Below, piece by piece: positions 63,931 to 64,000 of a stretch of DNA of 64,000 nt. Positions within the stretch are counted from its first letter, which is position 1; each line of letters opens with the position of its first letter. Source of the DNA: Brienomyrus brachyistius (taxonomy: Eukaryota > Chordata > Actinopteri > Osteoglossiformes > Mormyridae); the NCBI RefSeq assembly GCF_023856365.1, contig NC_064543.1, positions 7,652,452 to 7,716,451 on the forward strand, written 5' to 3'. The notes under the pieces are model-generated. The model did no database searches. It saw nothing but the letters and a program-made list of their open reading frames with translations, and was not told where the DNA came from. Both the position numbers and the translations under genes were made by a program.

Positions 63931-64000
63931 ATTTGTGTCCTCTTTTGTCCAGCCCCTCCCCCATGTACTAGGAGCCCAGGAAAGTTTCTCAGAGGATAAC

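Overview
The window is ray-finned fish genomic DNA, most likely teleost. It holds intron-containing protein genes of vertebrate type, (TG)n and (TA)n microsatellites, tRNA-derived SINEs of fish type, a Tc1-like remnant and several hAT-like foldback elements. The species cannot be named from the sequence alone. Four genes can be reconstructed: ctxn2 (-, 1639-1896), myef2 (+, 6715-13394), slc24a5 (-, 14281-18201) and sema6d (-, 37457-47264). Read in reverse this is sema6d> slc24a5> <myef2 ctxn2>, the same order and relative orientation as the human 15q21.1 block SEMA6D-SLC24A5-MYEF2-CTXN2. This is a conserved vertebrate microsynteny block.

All three multi-exon genes were rebuilt exon by exon, and every junction keeps frame. 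myef2 has 18 coding exons and 599 aa, slc24a5 has 9 exons and 513 aa, and sema6d has 18 coding exons and 1077 aa. The myef2 model needs an 8-nt microexon (9515-9522) that encodes the centre of the RNP1 motif of RRM1. The slc24a5 model needs a GC-AG intron (intron 4). Products: a small neuronal single-pass membrane protein (cortexin-2), an hnRNP M-like RNA-binding protein (MYEF2), a potassium-dependent sodium/calcium exchanger of pigment cells (NCKX5) and a transmembrane class 6 semaphorin guidance protein. They are neighbours by ancestry and share no pathway.

Layout: 1-1.6 kb, 3' flank of ctxn2; 1.6-1.9 kb, ctxn2; 2-6.6 kb, intergenic, with a SINE (3.43-3.78 kb) and a nest of Tc1-like remnant, 32-bp minisatellite and LINE fragment (5.0-6.1 kb); 6.6-13.4 kb, myef2; 14.1-18.2 kb, slc24a5, tail-to-tail with myef2; 18.2-35 kb, gene-free, with an M-box candidate, SINEs, simple repeats and a 183-bp foldback element; 35-37.5 kb, probable sema6d 3' UTR; 37.5-47.3 kb, sema6d coding region; 47.3-51.5 kb, probable sema6d 5' noncoding exons and a CpG-rich segment; 51.5-64 kb, upstream DNA with foldback and hAT-like elements but no recognisable coding gene.

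No novel multi-gene system was found. The points most worth checking are the microexon, the GC-AG intron, the run of frame-neutral Met/Gly-rich exons in myef2, the two-copy 242-bp MITE, the order within the 5.3-kb minisatellite, and an unexplained antisense ORF inside sema6d intron 17.
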